Shown here in pieces: positions 14,910 to 24,123 of a stretch of 64,000 bases of DNA. Numbering within the stretch: position 1 is the stretch's first letter; each line of letters starts with the position of its first letter. The DNA is from Turicibacter faecis. GTDB taxonomy: Bacteria > Bacillota_I > Bacilli_A > MOL361 > Turicibacteraceae. The stretch is taken from contig NZ_AP028127.1 of NCBI RefSeq assembly GCF_037076425.1, positions 650,001-714,000 on the forward strand, in the 5' to 3' direction. Both the position numbers and the translations under genes were made by a program. A model generated the notes under the pieces. That model saw only the letters and a program-made list of their open reading frames with translations. It searched no databases and was not told the DNA's origin.

Positions 14910-16379
14910 GTGATGGAAAGACATATTTTAAGAAAGTTTTACTTTCCCTACGCGATTGATTTTATTAAAAAATGGAAAGGCGTAAAAAATTTTGGTTGTT
15001 CTTGGGATGGCTTTAAAGGAACAGAAGAAAATAGAGCTGAATTAGAAGAAATAAAAGCGCTTATGCCTGAGAATTCCTCACTTCATAAAGAAATACTACA
15101 ACTTATTTCTAGAGAGGTGCTAAAAGGGAAGAAAAAGAATGAGACAATTGGTTATGATACGTTGGTTCAATGGATACTAGGTTTTATCGTAGAAATTGAT
15201 CAGAACTTAGCCAAAAATCGCATGCGGGCATCTCTAGAAATAGAGACGGAATTAGTACGTATAAAGGAAGATATTTTACAAGGAAAATTTTTAAATGAAA
15301 ATTATTTAGCCCAATTTCCCCCAGTAGCTAGCACTTCTCCTGTTAGAAGATTCGCTTTATATAAATTAGACGAAGATGAAGCTTTTAAAGGAGTAGATTG
15401 TGATGTTTCTTTAGCCGCTATCGTAACCTACGCCTTAATGCATGAGTGGCTAATTTATCCTACTATTCAAAAACAAAAGGGATACGCTAGAAAGTATGAA
15501 ATAAAAAATGGAAGCGGGACTATTTATAAAGGAGATACGATGACATCAGCAGAGATCTTCTTTAAGAAATATCTAACTTGCTTATGGTTCGCCAAATTTG
15601 CTTCAGATGCTTCAGGTGTTTCAGATACTTCAGATGTTTCAGATACTTCAGATGTTTCAGATGCTTCAGACGATTCAGATGTTTCAGATGCTTCAGATAA
15701 GGAATTTCAATCCCTTTTTGAACGACATGGTAATGCAATTAAAGTTCCAGATGATAAAGATAGCAAGAGGTATGGAGGGTTAAAAGATTATTTATACGAT
15801 CAAATTATCTCAAATGAGGAGTTTTTAGAAATAATAGAAGGTAGAATAAGTAAGGAAGCAAGAGCCTTTTTAGATAACTATCATAAACCGGGTAATATGA
15901 TAATTTGCCCCAAAAAATTTAATAAAGAACGAGCAGGTTATCAAGCAAGATATGACACCGTCGATCGAATGCTTTGGGCCATCTATAATTATTTTCAAAC
16001 TAAAGAAAAACAATATTTAGAAAAGTTATTTAGGAAAGTCGAGGGCAATGATTTAGAAACATCAATAAAAAATTTTGAAAAATGGATGGATGAGGCTAAT
16101 ATTACGAAGTGGTCTGATTTTGTTGGAGATAATTTATTAGATGATTTTGTTGAGAAGGGGACTCAAATACCTATTTCGATGAAAACGGGTAAACCCATCG
16201 AAGATTCAGAAGATTATGATCCAATGCCAAAGAGTCTAGATGAATTTGAAAAATTCTTTTCTAATTTAAATCAAAAAATTAAGGCACGTACTAAAAGAAT
16301 TTATACAGAAATAAAAGACGATGACGAAAAAAAAGAAGATTACAAATTAACGAATGAATCTGAAAATCATTGTGAATGA
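14910..16379 (+). CDS. Unrecognised protein with Ser-Asp repeat linker
   Basis: A 489-residue soluble protein, no signal peptide or membrane segment. GTG 14910 lies 8 nt from AAAAGGAG; ATG 14913 is the alternative. Residues 1-230 are helical. Residues 231-263 are eleven three-residue units of the form x-Ser-Asp, encoded by a 9-nt tandem repeat (15600-15698), likely a flexible acidic linker. Residues 264-489 hold GNMIICPKKFNKER, YDTVDRMLWAIYNYF and an acidic/basic tail. I do not recognise a family. AT-rich codon use and the position between duplicated terminators suggest accessory origin. Its length class and cytosolic look would fit a defence or abortive-infection gene, but nothing shows this. 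Confidence 0.75.
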   Translation: MMERHILRKFYFPYAIDFIKKWKGVKNFGCSWDGFKGTEENRAELEEIKALMPENSSLHKEILQLISREVLKGKKKNETIGYDTLVQWILGFIVEIDQNLAKNRMRASLEIETELVRIKEDILQGKFLNENYLAQFPPVASTSPVRRFALYKLDEDEAFKGVDCDVSLAAIVTYALMHEWLIYPTIQKQKGYARKYEIKNGSGTIYKGDTMTSAEIFFKKYLTCLWFAKFASDASGVSDTSDVSDTSDVSDASDDSDVSDASDKEFQSLFERHGNAIKVPDDKDSKRYGGLKDYLYDQIISNEEFLEIIEGRISKEARAFLDNYHKPGNMIICPKKFNKERAGYQARYDTVDRMLWAIYNYFQTKEKQYLEKLFRKVEGNDLETSIKNFEKWMDEANITKWSDFVGDNLLDDFVEKGTQIPISMKTGKPIEDSEDYDPMPKSLDEFEKFFSNLNQKIKARTKRIYTEIKDDDEKKEDYKLTNESENHCE

Positions 16380-16458
16380 TTAAAGTAATTTCACAGACTC
16401 TACTTAACGATTCGATGGAATGACAGTTCAGTAAAGTTTTTAGAATAGGTAAAAAACG

Positions 16459-16467
16459 TGTTATAAT
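16459..16467 (+). promoter_or_regulatory. Extended -10 promoter
   Basis: TG-t-TATAAT at 16459-16467, 46 nt before the phosphatase start. Confidence 0.5.
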
Positions 16468-16513
16468 GGGGTATCAATGGACATCTAAAGCGTCAAGAGA
16501 AGGAGGTCATTTG

Positions 16514-17236
16514 ATGAAACGTACATTTGTGATAAGTGATATTCATGGTCATCAAGATGCGTTCTTTGACTTATTAAAACAAGTCAATTTTACAGATGAT
16601 GATTTTTTATATATCTTAGGCGATGTAATTGATCGCGGACCCGATGGGATTTCTTTACTTAGGTCTATCATGAGACAACCGAATATGTATCTCTTACTCG
16701 GAAATCATGAGCTTATGATGCTTGAGGTATTTGGTGTGTTAGGGAAAGTATCAGATTCGGAAGAGTTACTTGAAATGTGGGTGCAAAATGGTGGAGCTTT
16801 AACGTATCACTCCTTTCTAAAACTCTCTCTACAAGAACAACAAGAATTATTAGACTTTCTAGAAGATTGTCCCTTATATGAGCAGATTACGTTAGAACAA
16901 GGAGAATTTTTACTCGTACATGCCGGTATTCGTCCATTACCAGGGCTTCATTGGGAAGACCAACTGAATGCCCAAACGCCTCGGGATCTCTTTGAAATTA
17001 GAAAAGAATTTCTTCAATCTCCGTTAACAGAATTTCCACTGACGATTGTTCATGGACATACGCCCACCTTAATGTATCCAAGAATATCGGCCCTTTCTCC
17101 TGCAACACGAGGGATTTCTATTGAGCCTAATCGGATTGGGATTGATTGCGGGGCTGCTATGAATGCGCAGTTAGGGCTTTATTGTTTAACAGATGGCTCT
17201 TGTTACTATGTAGATATTCCTAAAGTAGAGAGTTAG
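16514..17236 (+). CDS. Metallophosphoesterase, serine/threonine-phosphatase type
   Basis: A 240-residue calcineurin-like phosphatase with the full metal motif set: DIHGH (8-12), GDVIDRG (about 36-42), GNHE (about 66-69) and VHGHTP (about 178-183). It resembles bacterial PP1-like enzymes (PrpE/ApaH-like), which act on phosphoproteins or dinucleoside polyphosphates; the substrate cannot be decided here. ATG 16514 is 8 nt after AAGGAGG and is preferred over the earlier ATG at 16466. Confidence 0.88.
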   Translation: MKRTFVISDIHGHQDAFFDLLKQVNFTDDDFLYILGDVIDRGPDGISLLRSIMRQPNMYLLLGNHELMMLEVFGVLGKVSDSEELLEMWVQNGGALTYHSFLKLSLQEQQELLDFLEDCPLYEQITLEQGEFLLVHAGIRPLPGLHWEDQLNAQTPRDLFEIRKEFLQSPLTEFPLTIVHGHTPTLMYPRISALSPATRGISIEPNRIGIDCGAAMNAQLGLYCLTDGSCYYVDIPKVES

Positions 17237-17281
17237 ATGAAGCTTTGAAAGAAAGATAACGATGAATTGGGGGAGGCAAGT

Positions 17282-17725
17282 ATGGAATTACATGAGCAAT
17301 TAAAAGTCGCCATAGACTTAGCGAATACTTATCACGATGGACAAGTTGATAAAGCTGGGCTTCCTTATATTTTACATCCCTTACACGTGATGAATAATGT
17401 CGATGGGCTTGAAGCAAAAATTGTAGCCATACTCCACGACATGATAGAAGATACAGTCATCACAGTTGAAGATTTAATCAGTTATGGCTTTGACTCAAAT
17501 ATTGTAAATGCTATCGTGGCTATAACTAAAGTTAATGGCATTTCTTATGACGATTATTTAAAACGAGTCAAAACTAATGAATTAGCAAGAATAGTAAAAC
17601 TAGCCGATTTATCACATAATATGGATATAACTCGATTACCAAATCCAACTAAAAGAGACTACCAACGTCTCGAAAAATATAAAAAAGCTTATGAATACTT
17701 GATGGATTTTGAATTCAAAAATTAA
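17282..17725 (+). CDS. HD-domain phosphohydrolase (RelA/SpoT-like hydrolase domain)
   Basis: About 147 residues with the HD metal motif ILHDMIEDT (His-Asp, then Glu-Asp) and the downstream KLADLSHNMD, both typical of the (p)ppGpp hydrolase domain of SpoT-like proteins. The synthetase and TGS domains are absent, so it is a small stand-alone hydrolase (compare MESH1-type enzymes). The start ATG at 17282 has GGGGGAGG upstream. It follows the phosphatase by about 45 nt and may be co-transcribed. It is terminated by the hairpin at 17743. Confidence 0.85.
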   Translation: MELHEQLKVAIDLANTYHDGQVDKAGLPYILHPLHVMNNVDGLEAKIVAILHDMIEDTVITVEDLISYGFDSNIVNAIVAITKVNGISYDDYLKRVKTNELARIVKLADLSHNMDITRLPNPTKRDYQRLEKYKKAYEYLMDFEFKN

Positions 17726-17742
17726 CAAATATATATTTAATC

Positions 17743-17786
17743 AAAAAAACCAGTCAAGTAGCCACCCGCTACCTCACTGGTTTTTT
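17743..17786 (+). repeat. Duplicated terminator hairpin, copy 2
   Basis: Same ACCAGT/GTAGC...GCTAC/ACTGGT structure as 14448-14491 with a CACCC loop. It lies immediately before the broken 5' end of the helicase gene, marking a rearrangement junction. Confidence 0.75.
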
Positions 17787-17810
17787 GTTTTTTCATGGAA
17801 TATCTATTTT

Positions 17811-19982
17811 AGGTTTTCAGGAGGTATCGCTACAGGAGCAGGTAAAACGTATATGTCGGCGTTTGATGTGGCGCAAGTGAATCCAAATCGAATGTTATTT
17901 CTTGTTCATCGTGAAGATATTTTGTATCGGGCAAAGGAGACGTTTGAATATGTGCTAGGTAAAACGGGTAAGAAAATGGGGATTTATACCTCCAATGTTA
18001 AGGAGGTAGAGGCGGATTACTTATTTTCTACTGTCCAAACAATGTCCCGGCATTTTAAAAATTATGCAAGGGATTCTTTTGATTATTTGATTGTTGATGA
18101 GGCTCACCATATCGGGGGAGAAACTTATCAGCAGTTGTTAAATTATTTTACGCCAAAGTTTTTATTAGGGATGACGGCAACGCCCGAACGATGTGACGAT
18201 TTTAATATTTTTGATTGTTTTGATGGGCACGTCGCGTTAGAAGTACGACTTCGTGATGCGCTTGAGCAACGTTTAATTGTACCCTTTCACTATTTTGGGA
18301 TTCGTGATATCGACGGTGTTGATTTGAGTAATATTAAGGCAGACCAAATTCACGAATTAACTAAACGTTTAAAAGTAAATGAACGTGTTTCTTTTATTTT
18401 AGAGCAGATGGATTTATACGGGCATGATGGTCGCTATCGTAAGGGAATTGGTTTTTGCGCAAGTATTGAACATGCTGAGTATATGACGAAGAAATTTAAT
18501 GAAGCATCAGTTCCGAGTGTCTGTTTAACGGGGAATCATTCTCCGAAAGAGCGCCAGGTGATGATGAATCGCCTAGCTTGCGATGAGGATCCTCTTGAAA
18601 TGATTTTCACAGTAGATATTTTTAACGAGGGAATCGATATTCCGAGCATTAATACGGTGTTAATGCTTCGCCCAACGCAATCTCCGATTATTTTTATTCA
18701 ACAGTTGGGAAGGGGACTGCGGAAAAATGAAGATAAAGAATTTTTAACGGTTCTTGATTTTATTGGAAATCATAAAAAGTCCTTTTTAATGGCAATTGCA
18801 CTTAGTGGAGATCGTTTTTATGATAAGGATAGTTTAAAAGTAGCTGTGGCGACTAACTTTGCGGGACATTTAGGAGATAGTTTTGTCACTTTAGACGCAA
18901 TTTCTAAAGAGCAAATCCTTAGTCAACTAGAGAACGAAAAATTTAATTCGATGATGTACCTCAAAGAAGCATATGCCGAGTTTAAGCGGATGAAACGCGG
19001 GCAGATTCCGTACATGTTATGTGATTATTTAGGGTGTGAGGGAGCCCCCGATCCGTTAGCTTTTGTCAAAAAATCTAAGACATATTTACAGTTTATTTAT
19101 CAGGTAGAGAAGGATTTATTCTTAGAATCTGTACTAAGTCACGACACCTTTGTAAAGGTTTTAAAGGAGTGGTCATCTCAACTGCCATTAAAGAGACCTT
19201 ATGAGTTTATTCTCATGAAATATTTGTTAAATCACCGGGAAGTGATGACATTAAACCAGGAACTAGCAACACGGGAAATTTTAAAATATGTGGATTCTGT
19301 TTCACCAACAAGTGTCACTCATGCCCTTGAATGCCTCGGACAAACCTATTATGATCTGAGTGATCAGGCTCAATATGTTCAAACATTTGATTGGATAGGT
19401 GGGACATTAGTGACCTTACCCGTTTTTAATCAATTACGATCAGTTCCGCATTTTAAAACTTACTTAGATGATGTGTTGACCTATGGTCTTGTTCGTTACC
19501 AGGAAGAATTTTCAACCGCTGATTATGGGGACCCTTTTTTAAAGCTGTATGAAACGTATTCTATGCGGGAGGTTGCTAAGGTGGCTAATTATAATAAGAA
19601 ACATAGTGCCTTTCGTGGGAGCGGCTTGTTGACGTATAAGAATAATTTCTTTTTATTTGTTGAGTTGCATAAAGAAAAAGATATTAAGGAAAGCATTAAT
19701 TATGATGATCGTCTGACGTCATCTCGGACATTTCAGTGGCAATCTCCAAATAAAACAACCCAGGAGTCTCCGCAAGGACAAAATTTAATTAAAAATGTAG
19801 AGCGTCAGATTCACCTGCATTTATTTGTAAGAAAATTTAAAAAACTTGATGGCGATGTTCAGCCGTATATTTATTTAGGAAAAGCCAATACCCTGTCAGC
19901 AAGTGGAAATAATCCAATTACTCTTCAACTAGAATTGGAACATGAAATTCCACCACAACTCTATCGCGAACTTAGTTATTAA
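17811..19982 (+). pseudogene. DEAD/DEAH-box helicase with DUF3427 C-terminus, 5'-truncated
   Basis: Sequence similarity starts abruptly just before Walker A (GGIATGAGKT) and then runs through VHREDILYRA, Walker B DEAHH, SAT-like motif MTATPER, GRGLRKN (motif VI) and a long C-terminal region of DUF3427 type. The family is usually about 950-1050 residues with an N-terminal phospholipase-D-like nuclease domain; here the N-terminus is missing. The frame that continues upstream simply reads through the terminator hairpin at 17743-17786 and overlaps the HD gene, so its first ~34 residues are not real. It may still be transcribed, but I see no start codon that keeps Walker A with a ribosome site. 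Confidence 0.85.
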
Positions 19983-20023
19983 ATGAAATAGAGAGGATGG
20001 AGGGCTCATGAAAAATTAACGTT

Positions 20024-20066
20024 GCTAGCCTCAGTTATTTTGGGTGATTCCAAAAAACGAGGCTAG
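20024..20066 (+). terminator. Hairpin downstream of the helicase remnant
   Basis: CTAGCCTC (20024-20031) pairs with GAGGCTAG (20059-20066), long loop. Weak as a terminator. Confidence 0.35.
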
Positions 20067-20100
20067 TGATGGATAAATAAAACGGCTTTTGTAGGTATGT

Positions 20101-20143
20101 AAAAAAACTAGACGTCCTTCTTATGGAAGGCATCTAGTTTTTT
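20101..20143. terminator. Bidirectional terminator
   Basis: AAAAAACTAGA pairs with TCTAGTTTTTT, with inner CCTTC/GGAAGG. It separates the plus-strand accessory region from the minus-strand core genes. Confidence 0.8.
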
Positions 20144-20327
20144 GTAAATTAGTTTGATGATATAAGAAAACAGAGAAAAATCTATTATTTAGGGGGGGGT
20201 TAGATTTCTCCTTGGATTGATTTTATTATAGCATATTTTCCACCATTTTCAAGCATCCTTCTACATTTTTTGAGAAAAATAGAGAGAGTTTCCAATGAAA
20301 ATGATGGAGAGTGTAAGCGATGGGCTA

Positions 20328-20374
20328 AATGAAAAGACTCTATTCGATTTATTCGAAATAGAGTCTTTTCATTT
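20328..20374 (-). terminator. Terminator of the minus-strand NUDIX gene
   Basis: Near-perfect inverted repeat AAATGAAAAGACTCTATT / AATAGAGTCTTTTCATTT overlapping the NUDIX stop codon, T-rich on the minus strand. Confidence 0.8.
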
Positions 20375-20765
20375 AATTGTTTAAAAGTCGTTTTACGGCC
20401 GGAATATCGGCAGGTGCCCAACGGAGTTTTTCGAGTTGATCGACGTCTACCCACATGAGTTTAGCGTGTTCTTTGGCGATAGGGGTTCCCGAAATTAATT
20501 GGCAATCGATCGTTATGAAATGAACAATCAAATTCTCATACTCATGGAAATAGTTGTCTCTTAACTGTAAGGGTTCAATCACGCAATTTAATTCTTCTAA
20601 GATTTCACGACGAATGGCTTCATTAAAGGTTTCACCCGGTTCAACTTTACCGCCCGGAAATTCCCAATAGTTTGGGAGTGACATTTGAGGTGAACGAAGG
20701 GCGCACAAAATCTGGTTATGTTCATTTTTGATAATGGCAGCGACGACAGGTATAGTTTTTTTCAA
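20373..20765 (-). CDS. NUDIX hydrolase, MutT-like (8-oxo-dGTP diphosphatase)
   Basis: A 130-residue MutT-like protein. The NUDIX box GGKVEPGETFNEAIRREI continues LEELNC, and the preceding NYWEFPGG matches MutT. MutT removes oxidised dGTP from the nucleotide pool; substrate is inferred from the close motif match. It is downstream of the YitT gene on the same strand (27 nt gap). Confidence 0.88.
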   Translation of the reverse strand: MKKTIPVVAAIIKNEHNQILCALRSPQMSLPNYWEFPGGKVEPGETFNEAIRREILEELNCVIEPLQLRDNYFHEYENLIVHFITIDCQLISGTPIAKEHAKLMWVDVDQLEKLRWAPADIPAVKRLLNN

Positions 20766-20791
20766 CGGTTATCAGCTCCTCTTATGCATGA

Positions 20792-21664
20792 TTAGTCAAG
20801 GTAAGGCAATCCATTGGCATCGAAGGTAAATCCTTCTCCAAGTGTTTCATAAACATGGCTCACACTCACAAAGGCCTGAGGATCAATGGTATAAATTATT
20901 TCTTTGAGTGAATTGAGCTCACGCTTATTAATAATTGTTAAAATAATTGTTTTTTCGGTTTTATTGTAAGAACCCATTCCATGAATAAAAGTAGCTCCTC
21001 GAGACATTTTTTGATGGATGGCATCGGCAATATCTTGGTAGGCATCTGAGATAATGAGGACTTTATGTCCCGCTTGAAATCCTTCTTGAAAGCGTTCGAT
21101 AATTTTTGAGGCGATATAAAGCCCAAGAATGGTATAAATAGCGTTGGTAAATGATAGAAAGATAACTAATGAAATCCCGATGACAATAGCGTCAAAGGTA
21201 AACATCGTGCGCGCCATTGGAATCCCTAATTTATCTTTTATAATTTTGGCTATAATATCGACTCCTCCCGTGGTTCCCCCAGCGTTAAAAATAATGCCAA
21301 GCCCTGTCCCAATTAGAACCCCCATTCCTATTGAGGCGATAATCATATCGTTGGGTAGTGGGGGAATAATATGCCCTAATGATTCAAATAGGCTTAAGAA
21401 GAGAGAGAGCATACATGTTCCATAAATGGTTAACCAAAAACCACGTTTTGTAAATTGACGGTAGCCAATAATGAGCATTGGAATATTTAGTAGAAGATTG
21501 CTAACTCCAGTACTAATTCCAAATAAATGATAAAGAATAATTGTAATTCCAGTAAATCCCCCTTCGGCCATTTGATTGACAATGGCGAAATTAACGACTC
21601 CTAATGCCATGAGTGCTGTTCCAATCGTAATAAAAAATAGTTGTTTTAAGAGTTTGAATGACAT
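20792..21664 (-). CDS. YitT-family membrane protein (DUF161/DUF2179)
   Basis: About 290 residues. I start it at ATG 21664, preceded by AAGGAGGGG, rather than at the longer frame from 21730. Five to six hydrophobic segments occupy residues 10-180, with NFAIVNQMAEGGFTGI and NAGGTTGGVDIIAKI motifs of the YitT family. The C-terminal 80 residues form the cytosolic DUF2179 domain (SRGATFIHGMGSYNKTEKTI). Transport substrate unknown. Confidence 0.9.
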   Translation of the reverse strand: MSFKLLKQLFFITIGTALMALGVVNFAIVNQMAEGGFTGITIILYHLFGISTGVSNLLLNIPMLIIGYRQFTKRGFWLTIYGTCMLSLFLSLFESLGHIIPPLPNDMIIASIGMGVLIGTGLGIIFNAGGTTGGVDIIAKIIKDKLGIPMARTMFTFDAIVIGISLVIFLSFTNAIYTILGLYIASKIIERFQEGFQAGHKVLIISDAYQDIADAIHQKMSRGATFIHGMGSYNKTEKTIILTIINKRELNSLKEIIYTIDPQAFVSVSHVYETLGEGFTFDANGLPYLD

Positions 21665-21859
21665 GTGAGCGACCCCTCCTTGAATGAATAATTTAATGAT
21701 TATTATAGCAAAATTTTCTAAAATATACAATTATCGTGATTTTTAGGTCAAGGAATTTGACAATTTTTTGACGAATAGACGTGATATGGCCCAATAGACC
21801 TTAAAGATAAAGGACCTTATGTTGGCTACACAGCCGGGGGTGGTTGCAGAAGTTAAGTT

Positions 21860-21902
21860 TAAAAAAGAGGGCAAAGTTCGGTGAAATGAACTTCGTTTTT
21901 AA
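21860..21902 (+). other. Weak hairpin in a 490-bp intergenic stretch
   Basis: AAGTTC/GAACTT with a GTTTTT tail. Otherwise 21665-22156 shows no convincing gene, RNA or riboswitch. Confidence 0.3.
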
Positions 21903-22156
21903 GCAGATAAATGTGTGGTCTCGTGTTAGTAAGGGGGGTGTAGTAAGCCCATCTAGTGTTGAATAATCCTTTGGTTTACGGCGAGGTTGTGTATTGAGTG
22001 GCAAATAGGAGGTGCGCTTTATTTTAGTCAGCTTATCCTTTGGATGTGGCACAACGGTTTATACGGGAATTAATATTTTTTCTTAACAACGGATGAAGTT
22101 ATCACACTTTTTATGATTTGCAATACAATAAAATAGGCAAATAAAGGAGTGATAAG

Positions 22157-22867
22157 ATGAAAAGAGTTGTTGTCGGTGGATTAGAGGGAAGAATGGGAAG
22201 TTTTCTCGTTGAGGCATTGAAAGTTGAGGAAGATATTACGTTAGTTGCCGGTGTGAGTGAAGTGGAGTGTCTAGAAGGGGAAACCCCTATTTATAACGAT
22301 ATAGATAAGGTCCTTGCAGAGGTGGATTTTGATGTTTATATTGATTTTACGGTTTATACCTTTGCAAAGGAAGCGGCAGAAAAGATGTTAAAGGCTGGAA
22401 AATCTATTGTTATCGGAACGACGGGCTTTAACAAAGAAGATGTAGATTATTTGAAAGAAGTGGCGAAGGAGTATGGTGGAAGGGGGGTTATTGCGCCTAA
22501 CTTTTCTGTCGGTGCGATTTTAATTAATAAATTTACGGAGATTTGTTCGCATTACTTTGATAACTTTGAGATTGTGGAGTATCACCATGTGAATAAGAAG
22601 GATCAGCCTTCAGGAACGGCAACCTACATTGCAAATACCCTTGATTGTGCATTAAAACGTAAATTAGCTTCTACGCATGTTCATAGTGTACGTATGCCTG
22701 GTGTCTTGGCAAAACATCAAGTTTTGGTAAGTGATGAATATCAAACGCTTGAGTTGATTCATCAGTCGAATAGTCGTCATTCATTTGAAAAGGGAATTAT
22801 TTTAGCTATTCGTAAAGTTGGTGAATTGGACGAACTTGTTTATGGATTACAACATTTATTAGATTAA
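22157..22867 (+). CDS. dapB: 4-hydroxy-tetrahydrodipicolinate reductase
   Basis: A 236-residue DapB. N-terminal nucleotide-binding GGLEGRMGSFL (8-18), IGTTGF (about 89), and the substrate loop EYHHVNKKDQPSGTA (about 139-153) with the catalytic His pair and Lys. It reduces the dapA product in lysine/diaminopimelate synthesis, which also feeds dipicolinate for spores. The gene stands alone, with its own terminator; no lysine riboswitch seen upstream. Confidence 0.95.
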   Translation: MKRVVVGGLEGRMGSFLVEALKVEEDITLVAGVSEVECLEGETPIYNDIDKVLAEVDFDVYIDFTVYTFAKEAAEKMLKAGKSIVIGTTGFNKEDVDYLKEVAKEYGGRGVIAPNFSVGAILINKFTEICSHYFDNFEIVEYHHVNKKDQPSGTATYIANTLDCALKRKLASTHVHSVRMPGVLAKHQVLVSDEYQTLELIHQSNSRHSFEKGIILAIRKVGELDELVYGLQHLLD

Positions 22868-22893
22868 ACCTTCCGAGCGAAGGTTTTTTTATG
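22867..22893 (+). terminator. dapB terminator
   Basis: AACCTTC-cgagc-GAAGGTT followed by seven T. Confidence 0.85.
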
Positions 22894-22901
22894 ATAAAAA
22901 G

Positions 22902-22931
22902 TTGATTATAAGCTTTAATCTTCAGTATAAT
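22902..22931 (+). promoter_or_regulatory. Promoter of the cca-ypmB-dnaD-nth operon
   Basis: TTGATT (22902-22907), 18-nt spacer, TATAAT (22926-22931), 34 nt before the cca start. Confidence 0.65.
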
Positions 22932-22965
22932 AAGAAGAGTATAAATTTGAGATGGAGTGTGTGTC

Positions 22966-24123
22966 ATGGACTTGTTAGCAGCTGGTACGAGTGTTTTAGA
23001 AACGTTGAATGGGGCGGGATATGAGGCCTATTTTGTTGGAGGAATGGTTCGGGATCGGTTAATCGGACGTCCAATCTACGATGTTGATATTACGACCTCT
23101 GCCACGCCTGATACGGTCATGTCATTATTTGATAAAACAATAGCAACTGGTTTGCAACATGGGACAGTCACAGTGATGATCGGGAAGATCCCCGTTGAGG
23201 TCACAACGTTCCGAGTGGAAAGCCACTATATTGATTATCGCCGTCCGAAGGAAGTGCGTTTTACTCGCTCATTAGATGAGGATTTGAGACGTCGCGACTT
23301 CACGATTAATGCCATTGCGATGGACCGAGAAGGTCAGCTCCTAGATCCCATTGGAGGGCGAGAGGATCTTGAAAAATCGTTAATTGTCTGCGTAGGGAAA
23401 CCAACTGAGCGGTTTCAAGAGGACCCTTTAAGAATTTTACGTGGAATACGCTTTGTTTCTAAGCTTGGTTTTTCATTAGAAGCTGAAACATTAGCTGCAA
23501 TGATTGAAACGAAAGAATTATTACAACAGATTTCCATGGAAAGAGTTAAAAAGGAACTAGAAGGCATGGTGAAAGGGGACTTTTTTCAAAAGGCGATGAA
23601 TGATGCCTATGAAATGGATTTAATGTCAGTCATCCCGTTTTTTAATGGCTTAAATAAATATCGACAACGTTGCTATGAAGCAATCACACATCCTATTATA
23701 TTGTTTGCATTGGCTGGATTAACATGCGATAATTTAGCTGAATATTTAGCGGCCTGGCCTTTTTCACGGGTAGAACGCAAATGTATTGAGGTATTATGTC
23801 ATGCCCTGAATCAGGAGGTAGACCCTACTTATTTTACTTATTTATATGGGGAAGAGTGGGCAAGGTTTTACCATCAAATGAAATTATTTATCCATCAGGA
23901 AAACGTTCCGTATCAGGTGGTTGATTTACCGATTAGTGATCGCCGCGAATTGTTGATTAGTGGAAAGGTGATTGCTGAGGTGATTCAGCGTCCGAAGGGA
24001 CCGTGGATTCAGGAACTATTAAGGAAAATAGAGTATTTAGTTGTAATGAATCAATTGAAAAATGAGAAAGAAACGTTAATTCAGTATATAAAGAATGAGA
24101 TGGAGGAAGCTGATGATGAATAA
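22966..24123 (+). CDS. cca: CCA tRNA nucleotidyltransferase
   Basis: 385 residues from ATG 22966 (GGAGTG ribosome site). Class II nucleotidyltransferase head: GGMVRDRLIGRPIYDVDITT with the metal-binding DxD; then RRRDFTINAIA and the conserved DPLRILRGIRF. It adds or repairs the 3' CCA end of tRNAs. The C-terminal body and tail are less conserved. Its stop overlaps the ypmB start, beginning an operon through nth. Confidence 0.94.
   Translation: MDLLAAGTSVLETLNGAGYEAYFVGGMVRDRLIGRPIYDVDITTSATPDTVMSLFDKTIATGLQHGTVTVMIGKIPVEVTTFRVESHYIDYRRPKEVRFTRSLDEDLRRRDFTINAIAMDREGQLLDPIGGREDLEKSLIVCVGKPTERFQEDPLRILRGIRFVSKLGFSLEAETLAAMIETKELLQQISMERVKKELEGMVKGDFFQKAMNDAYEMDLMSVIPFFNGLNKYRQRCYEAITHPIILFALAGLTCDNLAEYLAAWPFSRVERKCIEVLCHALNQEVDPTYFTYLYGEEWARFYHQMKLFIHQENVPYQVVDLPISDRRELLISGKVIAEVIQRPKGPWIQELLRKIEYLVVMNQLKNEKETLIQYIKNEMEEADDE

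Noticed and set aside
15600-15698. Tandem 9-nt array as a non-coding satellite or CRISPR-like array
   Set aside because: The array is in frame within a long coding sequence and encodes a uniform x-Ser-Asp pattern.
17709-17810. N-terminal 34 codons of the helicase reading frame
   Set aside because: They translate a terminator hairpin and overlap the HD gene; composition and position show it is read-through, not coding.
21801-22052. 83-codon minus-strand ORF between yitT and dapB
   Set aside because: No ribosome site, low-complexity basic composition, no recognisable domain.
22068-22156. Possible lysine riboswitch before dapB
   Set aside because: No conserved L-box elements or terminator/antiterminator pair seen.
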